A stretch of DNA of 64,000 bases, taken from positions 1,673,964-1,737,963 of the forward strand of contig KV454012.1 of assembly GCA_001661245.1 (NCBI GenBank). Direction: 5' to 3'. This document shows positions 28,364-39,025 of the stretch, in pieces; position 1 is the stretch's first letter, and each line of letters begins with the position of its first letter. The notes under the pieces were generated by a model. It ran no database searches and was not told the origin of the DNA. It was given only the letters and a program-made list of their open reading frames with translations. Both the position numbers and the translations under genes were made by a program. The DNA comes from Pachysolen tannophilus NRRL Y-2460 (Eukaryota; Ascomycota; Pichiomycetes; Alaninales; Pachysolenaceae).

Positions 28364-29656
28364 TCATTTTTTTTGAACAGGTGACTTTGGTCTTAGTTGT
28401 TCAATTTCATTATCGATAGGAACGTTACTACCAACTCTGTATAATTCTTGTTTATAACTGTTTGGGTCGAAATTATCCAACAATACGTCTGGACTTAAAA
28501 TGACCCAACCAGATCTTAATCTGATTGGGGTATTTAAACCAACTCTTGAAGGAACTATATGTAATCTTCTAGTTGAAGAAGAGAAGTTTTCCAGTACCTG
28601 ATATAAATGTTGAGGTACTGCATTATTAATCGTTTTGTCATTTTCTATATTCAAATCTGTATTGATATTACAATGAATCAAATGATTATCAATTGATCTT
28701 CTAACTGTGCCTGTTATACACATCCAACAATGCCATTGCAAATTTTCTAAAAAATTTTCATCAGAATCAGATTCACTATAAGGATAATAAGGAGAATCTT
28801 TATCAATTGGAACAAAAATTAATTCTTCTGATCTTCTAAATTTTTTATTCCAATCTTTATTTTTAATTAATAAATTAGTTAATTCTGTAATTTTTTGAGT
28901 AGAAGCCCAAATGAATAAAAAACCTGGTTTGGAACATAATTTATCAATTGGTAATTGTGTTAATAATGGATAAATAAATTGATTTTCTGTTAAAGCACCA
29001 ATCATTATAACATCAAATACCAATTTATCTCTATAAATCCAATTATTTAAAGTTTCGACCATCTTATTAGGTTCAACTCTACATCCATAAGGTTTTGTTG
29101 CATATTGACCAATTTGTTGTTCTTTTAATTTAAATAATCTTTGTAATTTAGGATAACCTTCAATTGTATTTTCAACATTTCTAATATATTTAATTGGTAA
29201 TTTATCTGAATGAATATAATTATTGGAATAATCATTTTTAAAATCTTCCTTCAGTGAAATCTTGAATCTATTATCCTGTTGAACATTATGATTATGATTA
29301 CGATTATGATTATGCTGATGATGCTGGTGATGCAGGTGATGCAGATGTTGTTGTTGTTGTTGCTGCTGCAGTTGTTGCAGTTGTGAGTGCAGCTGCAGTG
29401 AGTGCAGTGAGTGCTGCAGCTGAGAGTGCTGATTTTGATTGTTTCTACCAGAAGGAGTTATAGGGGGTCTACTAGTAGCACCACCAAATTTAGAACGATT
29501 CAATCGTTGTGAAACTTGTTGTTGACCCCATGATAATTGCTTAGAGTTCCCAAGTAATGATGGTTGAATTGTATTTAGTCCAGTTGCGGGCAGATTAATG
29601 AAATCATTATTAAATCTTTGCTTTTGGTAATACGAGTTCAACGAATTATAATCCAT
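28364..29656 (-). CDS. KAR4: Kar4, MT-A70 (METTL14-like) family protein
   Basis: This 430-residue protein has a Gln/His-rich low-complexity N-terminus (poly-Gln and His/Asn repeats, about 75-130). The MT-A70 domain follows: VFDVIMIGALTENQFIYPLL, GFLFIWASTQKITEL, WHCWMCITGTVRRSIDNHLIHCN and STRRLHIVPSRVGLNTPIRLR. Kar4 is the yeast METTL14 relative. It is a partner in the Ime4 m6A methyltransferase complex and a co-activator of karyogamy genes with Ste12. As in other Kar4/METTL14 proteins, the catalytic DPPW motif of METTL3 is absent from the expected place, so it should be the non-catalytic subunit. The start is the first ATG. Confidence 0.95.
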   Translation of the reverse strand: MDYNSLNSYYQKQRFNNDFINLPATGLNTIQPSLLGNSKQLSWGQQQVSQRLNRSKFGGATSRPPITPSGRNNQNQHSQLQHSLHSLQLHSQLQQLQQQQQQQHLHHLHHQHHQHNHNRNHNHNVQQDNRFKISLKEDFKNDYSNNYIHSDKLPIKYIRNVENTIEGYPKLQRLFKLKEQQIGQYATKPYGCRVEPNKMVETLNNWIYRDKLVFDVIMIGALTENQFIYPLLTQLPIDKLCSKPGFLFIWASTQKITELTNLLIKNKDWNKKFRRSEELIFVPIDKDSPYYPYSESDSDENFLENLQWHCWMCITGTVRRSIDNHLIHCNINTDLNIENDKTINNAVPQHLYQVLENFSSSTRRLHIVPSRVGLNTPIRLRSGWVILSPDVLLDNFDPNSYKQELYRVGSNVPIDNEIEQLRPKSPVQKK

Positions 29657-30637
29657 CCCTTCTATAATCTATTCTTTAAAAATTAAAATGACAAATTTGT
29701 TCTGTCTTTAGTATTCCTTTTTTTTTCTTCTTTGTTCTTTGTTTTTTTTTGGTTTTTTGGTTTTTGTTCCTTCTTTCCCTCAAGAGAATTCCCAAAAAAA
29801 AAAAATAATAAAAAAAAAGAACAAATTAAATTAAATTAAAATAAATTAAAATTTCCCTTATTAAAATAATGTAAGTAAATGATTAACCGATATTAAACAC
29901 TATTTATACTAATGAATATTAATTTATATTGATTAACAAATGATTTCAAACCTGTTTTCTTATAATACAAAAGATATAATTTATAAATAAATTTAAAGCC
30001 ATAAAAAAAGAAAAAAAAGAAAACAAAAACAGATAATGAATGTATACTTCTTATTCTTCTTTTGTCTAGACAATTGGTTGTCAAGCAAACCTTTTTCTTT
30101 TTGTTTTTTTTGTAACAGTAAATATAAACAAAAATTAGAGCAAAAAATAAAAAAGAAAGAAGAAAGAAGAAAGCAAAAAAAAAAAAAAAGAAAACGTTAT
30201 TCAAATTATTATCTAATTTCTTCTTATAAATTTTTAAAACGAATAGCTTCTTAAACCAAGTTTGTTTAGAATATATCTTTAAAAAGAATTCTTTTGTTTC
30301 AAAAATATAAATTGGGTTTGTTTCATCCTGATAACTAAATAATAGAAAGAGAAAAAACACACAAAAAAAATGGGTCACGTGACTGCAACTTATTGTGTTT
30401 ATGTGTGTGTGAGTTTATGCATGATGCATCAATTAACCGCATAAGCGAGCAGGAAAGACAAACAGAAAAGACAACTGAAAAGACAGCAGAAACCAACAAG
30501 AAACCAATAACAAGAATAGAAAGAAGAAGAAGAAGAAGAAGCTAAAGAGAGCAAAGCAAAGTAACGTGTGTATTGGAGTAGTTTTGGAGGCTTTTTCTTC
30601 TTTTTTTTTCTTTTTTTTGTGCTTATCTTTTTTCGGG
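29657..30637. other. Upstream region of KAR4, no gene seen
   Basis: This 980-bp stretch contains A/T-rich simple sequence, a GAA-repeat block (about 30519-30541) and a GTCACGTGAC palindrome (30374-30383). Open frames here consist of Phe/Lys codons from homopolymers and look spurious. Confidence 0.65.
30374..30383. promoter_or_regulatory. GTCACGTGAC palindrome (Cbf1-type E-box)
   Basis: A perfect ten-base palindrome around CACGTG, the site of Cbf1/Pho4/USF-type bHLH factors. It also resembles CDEI of point centromeres, but no CDEII/CDEIII arrangement follows. It lies about 720 bp upstream of KAR4. Confidence 0.5.
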
Positions 30638-32488
30638 TTAGTGTTGGGTGATACGCACACAATTTCTTTCCATCATATCTATCAACCTATTACAGGCATA
30701 TATTTCGAGGTATAACTGTGGGAACGAATCCAAGTTGCTCTGGATAATAATAATTTGTTTGTTTTGAAATTCATTGAAATACTTTATCAAGTATGGAGTA
30801 AGAGTTACTGTGTCATCTTGGTGCAGTGAGATGAACATATTCTTCAACTTGTCTAGTACATCGGTAAAACTCATTTCTGATCCAAAACTTTGGTAATGTT
30901 TGTAATGTTTATAATTTTGGTACAAATAATTTAAAATTAATTCAAAATGAGTTTCTTTATCACCATTTATTATATCGTTATGGGTGAAAAAATTAACAAG
31001 TTTACAATTTAATGAACATGTCAAAATTAATAAAATCTCATTAATTTTGATATTAATTTGAGTATTATTTTCAAATGATTTAATAAATAATAATGATAAA
31101 ATCATTGGGAAAATTTTGGTGATATCAAAATAATAATAAAAAAAATTATTTTCAATGTCATTTTTAATGTCATTTCTAATTTCATCTTTATGAGCATTAT
31201 TTTCATATAATGATGAATAGATTCTTAATTTTGATTTTTCAAAAAGTGAAACTGATAAACAAATATTTTCATTTTTATGTAATTCCAGAGAATTAATTCT
31301 AAAATTTTTCAAAATATCTTCATTTTCAATTTTATCAATTTTATCCATATAATAATTATTTTTTGTGAAAATTCCTTTAATTATTTCTTTATTTTTTTCA
31401 TTATTCTTTAAAATTTTTATAAATAAATCTAAAATCAAATTAAAAATAAGAAAATTTTCTTCTTGATTGGTTAATAATAAAGAATAAAATAAATAAGCTC
31501 TGAATCTATCATGACCATTAAATAAGGCTAGAAAATAATCATCAAATATTTTAAAACCTGTATTGGTGAATTTTTCTAAAGTAATAATTAAACACACAGC
31601 ATAATTATCATTACGATCTTTCTTTTCATCATCTTTTTCTTCTAATGATATTAATATTTGATCAAAAAATAAATTATGGAAAACACTTAAAAATAAATGT
31701 TGAACAATTTCTTTATCCGATAATCGAATTACATTTTGTAATAAATCAATATATTTAATAAAATCTTTTATATCATTATCATTCCTTGAATGTGCAAATA
31801 AATTATTTGAACAAATCTTGTTAAAATTTTTTAAAATTCCTGTTACAATTACCTTGGGAAAAGATGATAATAATAACCAATTTCTTAATTGCTTATTGTG
31901 ATTAGAAATCTTGATTAAATCTAATAATGATTCAATGATTAAAGAATTTTCATTTGATAAATAAAGACAATTGCTCAAAATCTCATAAATTGGGAAACAA
32001 CATTCACTATTATTATCCAGAGATGGCAAAGTATTTTTACAATATTCATCATGAACTAAATTTAAAAACCAATCACTAACAATAAAGTCATTTTTGTTTA
32101 AACAAAACTCAGTTAATGTTTTGACAAAACTTAAATAATTTGTTAAAGTTAAATTGGAAACATTTTTCTTAATATTGTTTAAATATTTTAAAATATTTAA
32201 CACAGTAAAATTCAAAATTTTGGATATTTTTAAATTATATTCACCAAAAATTTCATAACTATAGTTGTCAATTAAAATTTTCATCAATAACAACAGTTGC
32301 TGAATCAATTCCACTGAAGGATAATATAAGCAATTAGAACTATCACTATGTAGCCCTAATTTTGATATCAAGTAAAAAACATCTTTTTCAATCAAATGAA
32401 TAAGTTTACTCAATGTATTATTTGCCATTATTGATTTATAAAGCGTTTCAAGGTTTTTCCTTAAAAGTGATTCGTCAAAATTTTTCAC
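30638..32488 (-). CDS. Unassigned helical-repeat protein, possibly FHIP/RAI16-like; start uncertain
   Basis: The open frame is about 616 residues, and nearly all of it is hydrophobic-patterned helix without membrane segments. Examples are VELIQQLLLLMKILIDNY, LRNWLLLSSFPKVIVTGIL and FLIFNLILDLFIKILKN. The pattern of an early Leu-rich helix pair, a RNWLL..FPK motif and late NLILDLF helices resembles FHIP/RAI16 proteins, which link Hook adaptors to endosomes in filamentous fungi and animals. I could not confirm this. The frame opens at GTG (32488) with no in-frame ATG further upstream before a stop. Either translation starts at MANNTLSKL (32428) or a short upstream exon exists; a TTAAG acceptor-like site lies 9 nt before the GTG. 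Confidence 0.6.
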   Translation of the reverse strand: MKNFDESLLRKNLETLYKSIMANNTLSKLIHLIEKDVFYLISKLGLHSDSSNCLYYPSVELIQQLLLLMKILIDNYSYEIFGEYNLKISKILNFTVLNILKYLNNIKKNVSNLTLTNYLSFVKTLTEFCLNKNDFIVSDWFLNLVHDEYCKNTLPSLDNNSECCFPIYEILSNCLYLSNENSLIIESLLDLIKISNHNKQLRNWLLLSSFPKVIVTGILKNFNKICSNNLFAHSRNDNDIKDFIKYIDLLQNVIRLSDKEIVQHLFLSVFHNLFFDQILISLEEKDDEKKDRNDNYAVCLIITLEKFTNTGFKIFDDYFLALFNGHDRFRAYLFYSLLLTNQEENFLIFNLILDLFIKILKNNEKNKEIIKGIFTKNNYYMDKIDKIENEDILKNFRINSLELHKNENICLSVSLFEKSKLRIYSSLYENNAHKDEIRNDIKNDIENNFFYYYFDITKIFPMILSLLFIKSFENNTQINIKINEILLILTCSLNCKLVNFFTHNDIINGDKETHFELILNYLYQNYKHYKHYQSFGSEMSFTDVLDKLKNMFISLHQDDTVTLTPYLIKYFNEFQNKQIIIIQSNLDSFPQLYLEIYACNRLIDMMERNCVRITQH

Positions 32489-33040
32489 ATTTGGCTTAAC
32501 AAAATAACAACAGCATTAGCATATTATTTTTTTTTTTTTTTGCAATAATAAGGCCATCAAAAATTATGTAGTATATCTTACATTTGTATATACAATTAAT
32601 AAAGATTCTCTCGTTTCATTGGTAAGATAAATAAATGTTTGATCACATATTTCAAACTTATTTTCATTGACTGCATTGGGTGAAACCAATTTTTTTAAAT
32701 TGCTTGAAAAACTATTCATTTCTCAAAGTTTTTTTAGAACTTCGAAGATTCAACCAATTTATTCTTGAAAACTTCTATAGTTATAGCATTAGAAAAGTTT
32801 TATTCACTCAAGTAATTCTATCATTGATGGGTTTTGTATTTGTGTTTGCTGATCTGCATCTTACATAACAAGGTGGTGTGTGTACATGATATCAAGTGTC
32901 CAAAAGAGGAAATGTTGTTTCAAAGTTCTTGTGGACCAACAGCCAAAAACTTATATAATATTACTTGTTGTTATAGGTTAGTTGTTATAGAATCCGGGGA
33001 CTCAAGATAAATGTCTCATTAAAAAGAAAGATAGAAAAAT

Positions 33041-33075
<35 letters not shown>

Positions 33076-33153
33076 GTATTTATATGCATAGAATAATAAT
33101 GAAAGAGGTCATGTCATTCGTCTAGTTCGTTTCCGTTAAATTGTTATTTCATT
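32489..33153. other. Intergenic spacer, no gene seen
   Basis: Divided between the upstream side of the helical-repeat gene and the 3' side of the CLC gene. It contains a TA microsatellite followed by TATG repeats (about 33041-33080). A 62-codon open frame at 32680-32868 has no recognisable feature. Confidence 0.55.
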
Positions 33154-35928
33154 TCATTTTTTTCTCATTTTTTTACAATAATCAATTAAAATTTTCTTGT
33201 ACAAAATGCCCATAAATTGCCCATTTTCATGGTTTAATATAGCAATTTCTCTATTACCTAGCTTGCTGAAAATGAAATAGCAGTAGGATAACTTCGAGTT
33301 ATCACTAATCAATATTGGATTATAATCAATAACGTTGACAAAGTTTGTTAAATCGCTTAACAGCTTAGCTATTAGCTCCAGTGTATCATCTTCATGCACA
33401 CTATTATTCGCTGCTGTGCTACTTGAAATTATAGAATATACATCTGCATTAGTGCCGACTGCATCATCATTATCTTTGATCAATTTAATATAGATTTCTT
33501 CATTTATATTATACTCTGAAATAAATTCATCAATTTTGTCTAATCTCAATTCCAAGTCAGGCAATGAAATTAAACCAACAAACTCTTCTTGATCTTTTTC
33601 TTCAGTGGTGACATCTCCTATTTTTTTCAACTTTTTAGTTTGTGCAATAATTGGTAAGCATCCATCAATTAACGAGTTCAGCTTTAAATAATTTAATTTT
33701 AGTTTCAACTTTGAGGCTGGGAAATAACCATCATCAACACGAACTATTAAATTTTCATTTCCACAATCGTCCATTAGTAAATCTTTCAGAGTTGTAAAAT
33801 TGTTTTCAAAAACTGGTGGGTTTCTATTATCCAAAATTGGAAAATCATTATTATCAATCAAAATTTCATATAGTGATCTTGGCTCAATCATATTAGCAAT
33901 CCAATTGGATACCGCTATAGCAATGGAAATAGGCAAGACATAAGTATAAGAGGAAGTTAGTTCGAACAAGATTGTTGCTAATGTAACATTCATTCTAGTC
34001 ACTCCTGCCATAAATGCTCCTGCACCAATCATGGCAAAAATCCCAAGATCAACATAAGTTTCTCCATCTCTTAGATGTTTAGAAAATAAAAAAGCAGAAG
34101 GATAAAGCATCACAAAATATTGCATTATCATTGCAAATAATCTGCCAAATAGAGCACCAATAACCATTGAAGGGACATAGATACCAGCTGGTAACTTGAT
34201 TCCAAACGTAATACTTGTCAAAAAAATTTTGATAATTAAAGCAATAGATAAATACCGAATTTCATTTAGGACTTCACCAAATTTGATTATGACAATACTT
34301 CCTGCATCAGATAATTGTTTTTCTTCCAAGATAGAACACTTATTTTCAATAGTGCAGGGACTTGCCAATTTGTATAATAGCTCTGTAGTGGGTGTCTTTG
34401 AATATTTATTATAATATGTGGTTAAACCAGTAACTAGGGCGATCAATAAAACTTCTCTAACAGGATGATGTTTAATCAAGGAATTTTTTCTGAAAAATTT
34501 ATTCCACCATTGAGTAAATAAGCAAAAACATGCACCAAAAATCCCTCCTGCAACTCCAAGAATGATGTAAAAAATTAATTCAACTGGTTCCCAATCTGAG
34601 TTATAATGAACTTCAAAAATTACTGTTTTACCAGTTTCGTAAGGATTTAAGAATTTTAAAAATAATACTGAAGAAATTGCACAAAAAAATATATGAAACA
34701 ATTGATTTATAGGTAAATAATAAGCAACTTCTTCAATGACAAATAATACACCACCTAATGGCGAACCAAAGGCTAATGCAACACCAGAACCTGCAGCCGC
34801 ACTCAATATTTGTCTTTTCTCCAATTCATTTGTGTTTATGCTAGTGAAAAGACGGCAGCATATATTCCCAATACATGTTGATAAATGCACATAAGGGCCT
34901 TCCTTACCTAAAGCCATACCAGATGCAATGGCTAATACCAAGGCAGTAGATTTACATAATAAGGTCCAAGTACCCAAGAATTTTCTTATAATGAAACCAG
35001 ATAATATTGTTTTAACTTCAGGAACACCAGAACCATATGCTGTATACCATATTCTATGATTATTTGTCTTACAATCTTTTCCTCGTAAAGGATTAATAGT
35101 TTTCGTTAAAAGTGTAATACGAACTGCCAGAAACGCTAGAATCAAAGTTAAAGCGACATAAATTGAAAACTCTAATGGGAAAATTGAATTGAAATCATAA
35201 AACCTGTCTGACCACATCTTAAAATCTTTACACATTGCAATGTTATTATCTCTAATCCAAAATTCTGGTGGTGTCGGTACCATCAGTTTTGAAGAACAGC
35301 AAGTGCTTTCACTTAATAGCCAATTTGCGGAACAATATCCTCTTTTCAAATCAACCAAGACATTCTCCACTTTATCTATGCTATATGCTAGTAATGAGCA
35401 ACAAAATGAGATTATCAAAATCAAAACCCAAGATTTTAATTGATCAATATTTTTAAATATCTTATACTTGAAAGATTTTTTTGATTTTTTATTCAAATAT
35501 GTTAATCTCTCGGATTGCTTTATTGAATTTTGTAACCAATCTACAGTTGTAAAATCATCATAGAAATTTCTCTCTAAATTAGTGTTAGGGCCATTAGCAT
35601 TATCATTTTGACTATGAATACTATCTTGATGATTTTCAATAGACCCATAATTAGCTCTCAAGCTACTCTTGTTTCTTATTGAAAGCTGAGATGGAACACT
35701 TGCATACCTCATTAAAACCTTTGTTGGGTCTTCAATATTATTTGTATTAGAAGACGAGTGCTGATATGTGAAATAATCATTATTAGCGTCGCTATTGATA
35801 GTGTTGTTGTTATTGTTATTGTTAATTCTTGGAGATCTTAACGATTGATTATAAGTAATGTCCAATAACCTTTTTAAAGGAGTAGTTTTATTTTCATTAT
35901 TGTTATCATTATTATCGTTAGCCATCAT
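33154..35928 (-). CDS. GEF1: GEF1-type CLC chloride/proton transporter
   Basis: The product is 924 residues if the first ATG (35928) is used; the in-frame TTG upstream is not a start. The disordered N-terminus has poly-Asn. The CLC core carries the diagnostic motifs GSGVPE (about 299-304), GKEGPYVH (about 341-348, with the gating glutamate), FGSPLGGVLFVIEE (with the proton glutamate pair) and LPAGIYVPSMVIGALFGR. Both glutamates being present points to an exchanger rather than a channel. Two C-terminal CBS-like segments follow. Yeast Gef1 (779 residues) acts in Golgi/endosome membranes in chloride, copper and cation homeostasis. Candida-type yeasts can have more than one CLC gene, so the exact orthology is open. 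It is longer than Gef1 mostly at the N-terminus. Confidence 0.9.
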   Translation of the reverse strand: MMANDNNDNNNENKTTPLKRLLDITYNQSLRSPRINNNNNNNTINSDANNDYFTYQHSSSNTNNIEDPTKVLMRYASVPSQLSIRNKSSLRANYGSIENHQDSIHSQNDNANGPNTNLERNFYDDFTTVDWLQNSIKQSERLTYLNKKSKKSFKYKIFKNIDQLKSWVLILIISFCCSLLAYSIDKVENVLVDLKRGYCSANWLLSESTCCSSKLMVPTPPEFWIRDNNIAMCKDFKMWSDRFYDFNSIFPLEFSIYVALTLILAFLAVRITLLTKTINPLRGKDCKTNNHRIWYTAYGSGVPEVKTILSGFIIRKFLGTWTLLCKSTALVLAIASGMALGKEGPYVHLSTCIGNICCRLFTSINTNELEKRQILSAAAGSGVALAFGSPLGGVLFVIEEVAYYLPINQLFHIFFCAISSVLFLKFLNPYETGKTVIFEVHYNSDWEPVELIFYIILGVAGGIFGACFCLFTQWWNKFFRKNSLIKHHPVREVLLIALVTGLTTYYNKYSKTPTTELLYKLASPCTIENKCSILEEKQLSDAGSIVIIKFGEVLNEIRYLSIALIIKIFLTSITFGIKLPAGIYVPSMVIGALFGRLFAMIMQYFVMLYPSAFLFSKHLRDGETYVDLGIFAMIGAGAFMAGVTRMNVTLATILFELTSSYTYVLPISIAIAVSNWIANMIEPRSLYEILIDNNDFPILDNRNPPVFENNFTTLKDLLMDDCGNENLIVRVDDGYFPASKLKLKLNYLKLNSLIDGCLPIIAQTKKLKKIGDVTTEEKDQEEFVGLISLPDLELRLDKIDEFISEYNINEEIYIKLIKDNDDAVGTNADVYSIISSSTAANNSVHEDDTLELIAKLLSDLTNFVNVIDYNPILISDNSKLSYCYFIFSKLGNREIAILNHENGQFMGILYKKILIDYCKKMRKK

Positions 35929-36464
35929 GCAAGTAGCCAACTGACTAAAACGTTAAAGCAAGAGTATATCAGTTGGCTGAATGTTGTATATCCAAATGAA
36001 TGAATTAATTGTATTAATTATATTATTTAAATGAAAATATAGTGTGGGAAGGAGATAAAAAAATATAAAAACAAAAAAAAAAAAAAAATTAATTTGAATT
36101 TTATGGAAAATTGGTGATGGAATTAATTACAATTACAAAAATTAAATTAAAAAGACTGGGAAGGGAGTAGAGATGGGATCTAGATAGGATTTACCGCTTA
36201 ATTATTAATTGTAAAGAGTGGTAGAAGCTTTTTTTTTTTTTTTTATTTTTTTTTATTTGAGTTGTTCTTGATTTTAATTGTTAATTTTCTTTAGTTGGTC
36301 TGTTACTCTAGATAAATTTGAAGAGTGGGTTTGATATTGTTTAGAATAATGGTAGTATTAGTATTAGTAGAAGTGCTATTGCTACCACTACTGCTAATTC
36401 TATTGAGTTTATTTTTGTTGTTTGTGCTGCTGGTTTGATTATTGAAATTGTCTTGTTGTTTAAA
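35929..36464. other. Divergent intergenic region, no gene seen
   Basis: It separates the CLC gene and an unassigned gene pointing away. It has A/T homopolymers (about 36076-36089 and 36229-36244) and a TAGTA/GCTA-rich stretch just before the next ATG. Nothing else stands out. Confidence 0.55.
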
Positions 36465-37364
36465 ATGAATTTGAATACGATTAATGGAGATAACAATTAT
36501 GATGATCCAATTATTATTCGTACATTAGTTCCCAAGATTTTATTAAATATACTTTTTGATCCATCTTTAGTACAATTTATTAATAAGAAATATCGTATGG
36601 TTAAGATTGAAGAGAAAAGGCAAGCTTATAATTTATCATTTACCATTTTAGAGATTAATTTTAATACAACAGATTTTGTTATACCAATTATTATAATTTT
36701 ATCAAAAATTTTAAATGGTAAAATTATAAATACAAATTATAAATTTTTCCAAAATTTATATTTAAAAAATATTCATTATGATTATAAGAGTTCAATTTTT
36801 ATTCCAAAAAAATTTTATTATGGTCATTCTTTTACAAATAAACAATTTGAAAAATTAATTAAAGAAAGAAAAATTTCAATAATTTCTTTACCTGATTGTG
36901 ATGAAGTATTAGTAAATATAAATAAAATTCATTTTAATGAATTTTTCAATATAATTAAATCAAATTTAAATTTATACAAGAATTGTTATAATAATAATAA
37001 TAATAATAATAATGATAATAATAATAAGAAAGAATTTAAATATTTTAATAAGATAAATACTGAAGAATTGGTATATAATAAAATTTCTAGAAAATATCAA
37101 GATTGTCAATCTATAATGAGCAAATATAGTGCAGTAAGACATATTATTGAATATAGATCATGTTGTTATTTAAATTTTATAACAAGTAATAATGATTTGG
37201 GACATGATTTAAATTCAAATCAAATTTATTTAGAAATTATTGGACCTTATGATTATAACGTTAATTTCGCAGAACAACTATTGGATAAGTATATCGACAA
37301 GATAAGAACTAGGAGAGAAACAGATTTTGCTGCTGATACTAAAAACCAAGATATATCCATCTAA
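36465..37364 (+). CDS. Unassigned protein of about 300 residues, possibly KH-like
   Basis: I cannot name it. The likely start is MNLNTINGD at 36465; the open frame upstream has only a TTG. The protein is Ile/Asn/Lys-rich and has a poly-Asn run near 183-200. Two segments have an alpha-beta pattern with a short loop and could be KH folds without the usual GxxG: residues about 15-90 (IIIRTLVPKILLNILFD) and the C-terminal 90 (SIMSKYSAVRHIIEYRS, then IYLEIIGPYDYNVNFAEQLL). The second ends in a charged helix (DKYIDKIRTRRE). No catalytic motif or membrane segment is visible. Its codons are unusually AT-rich even for this window. Confidence 0.7.
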   Translation: MNLNTINGDNNYDDPIIIRTLVPKILLNILFDPSLVQFINKKYRMVKIEEKRQAYNLSFTILEINFNTTDFVIPIIIILSKILNGKIINTNYKFFQNLYLKNIHYDYKSSIFIPKKFYYGHSFTNKQFEKLIKERKISIISLPDCDEVLVNINKIHFNEFFNIIKSNLNLYKNCYNNNNNNNNDNNNKKEFKYFNKINTEELVYNKISRKYQDCQSIMSKYSAVRHIIEYRSCCYLNFITSNNDLGHDLNSNQIYLEIIGPYDYNVNFAEQLLDKYIDKIRTRRETDFAADTKNQDISI

Positions 37365-38104
37365 TTACTCTATTTATTTATTTATTTATTCTATTTATTT
37401 TATTTATTTAATTAATTATATGCTTTACTGGGGGGAGGTAGGCGGGAAATGGAAATAGAAATAGGGGGAGATTCCTTCCCTTTCTTACAAAGAGATTTTT
37501 AAAAAATTAACCAACCCCATGTTCTTTCAGCCCCGATGTGGCTCCGCCGCCCCGTCTCTCCCAAATTGGGCGGAGATTTTCGCGAATTTTTTCTTTCTTT
37601 TGCAAGGAAAAATTCACCCAAAAAAGTGAGATAAAAATGAAATGGAGAAAATTTAAACTGGTTTTAACTAAGATAGTATTAAATTAAATTAAATATATAA
37701 TACTTGTAATTGAATTTAATATATTAATTTCTAGTTGAGTTGAATATATATATTTATATATTTATAATTTAAAGTATGTAAGTTAGAAATGATTGGATCT
37801 ATTTATGATCCAGAATTGGTTTATCTAATTATAAAAATATTTTAATCCTTTTTATTTGATTACTTTTTTTTTTTGTTTTTGGCTATTATTAAGGGTAGTA
37901 TTTATCTGCACCATAAGTACTTTATACTATATACGGTATACGTATACAGTATTAATGGTTAATATTAAAATTACTTGGAATTTTCAATTCTAAGTCAATA
38001 ATTATAATTATAATAATAATAATAATACCCATAAGATAAAGAAGCTATAAAACTTTTTTTTTTCTTTTAAAACGAATATATTAAAAAGCAGTTGAAACTT
38101 TAAC
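37365..38104. other. Promoter region of the ARF gene with a GC-rich island
   Basis: No gene seen. TTTA repeats just after the preceding gene give way to a G/C-rich patch (about 37428-37590) and then to AT-rich DNA with ATATAC-type palindromes (37932-37955) before the ARF 5' UTR intron. Confidence 0.6.
37511..37590. promoter_or_regulatory. GC-rich island with inverted CTCCGCC/GGCGGAG and TTCGCGAA
   Basis: Within an AT-rich genome this 80-bp stretch has CAGCCCCG, CTCCGCCGCCCCG and GGGCGGAG. CTCCGCC and GGCGGAG form an inverted repeat about 20 bp apart, followed by TTCGCGAA (37579-37586). It lies about 700 bp upstream of the ARF ATG, or about 520 bp upstream of the proposed 5' UTR intron donor. 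It may be a regulator-binding region (GC-box or E2F/MBF-like), but I cannot name a factor. Confidence 0.5.
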
Positions 38105-38835
<731 letters not shown>

Positions 38836-38989
38836 AGAAATAATGTTTAAAAATAACTATATATATATAAAAAAAAAAGTAACTTTTAAAACAATAAAAT
38901 AGTTGATAAAAAAAAAAAAATGAATATCGAAGGAGAAGTGATAAAGCTAAATTCCAAAAATTTTCGAAATGAAATTGAAAAAAATATAT

Positions 38990-39025
<36 letters not shown>

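Noticed and set aside
29893-30378. Open frame of 161 codons upstream of KAR4
   Set aside because: Poly-Phe and poly-Lys composition produced by T and A runs; no domain or conserved motif.
30374-30640. Point-centromere candidate (GTCACGTG as CDEI)
   Set aside because: No AT-rich CDEII of suitable length and no CCGAA-type CDEIII follow, and the site lies in an ordinary intergenic region.
32930-33020. Possible solo LTR near TGTTGTTATAG
   Set aside because: No terminal TG/CA pair with target-site duplication, no primer-binding site and no second copy in the window.
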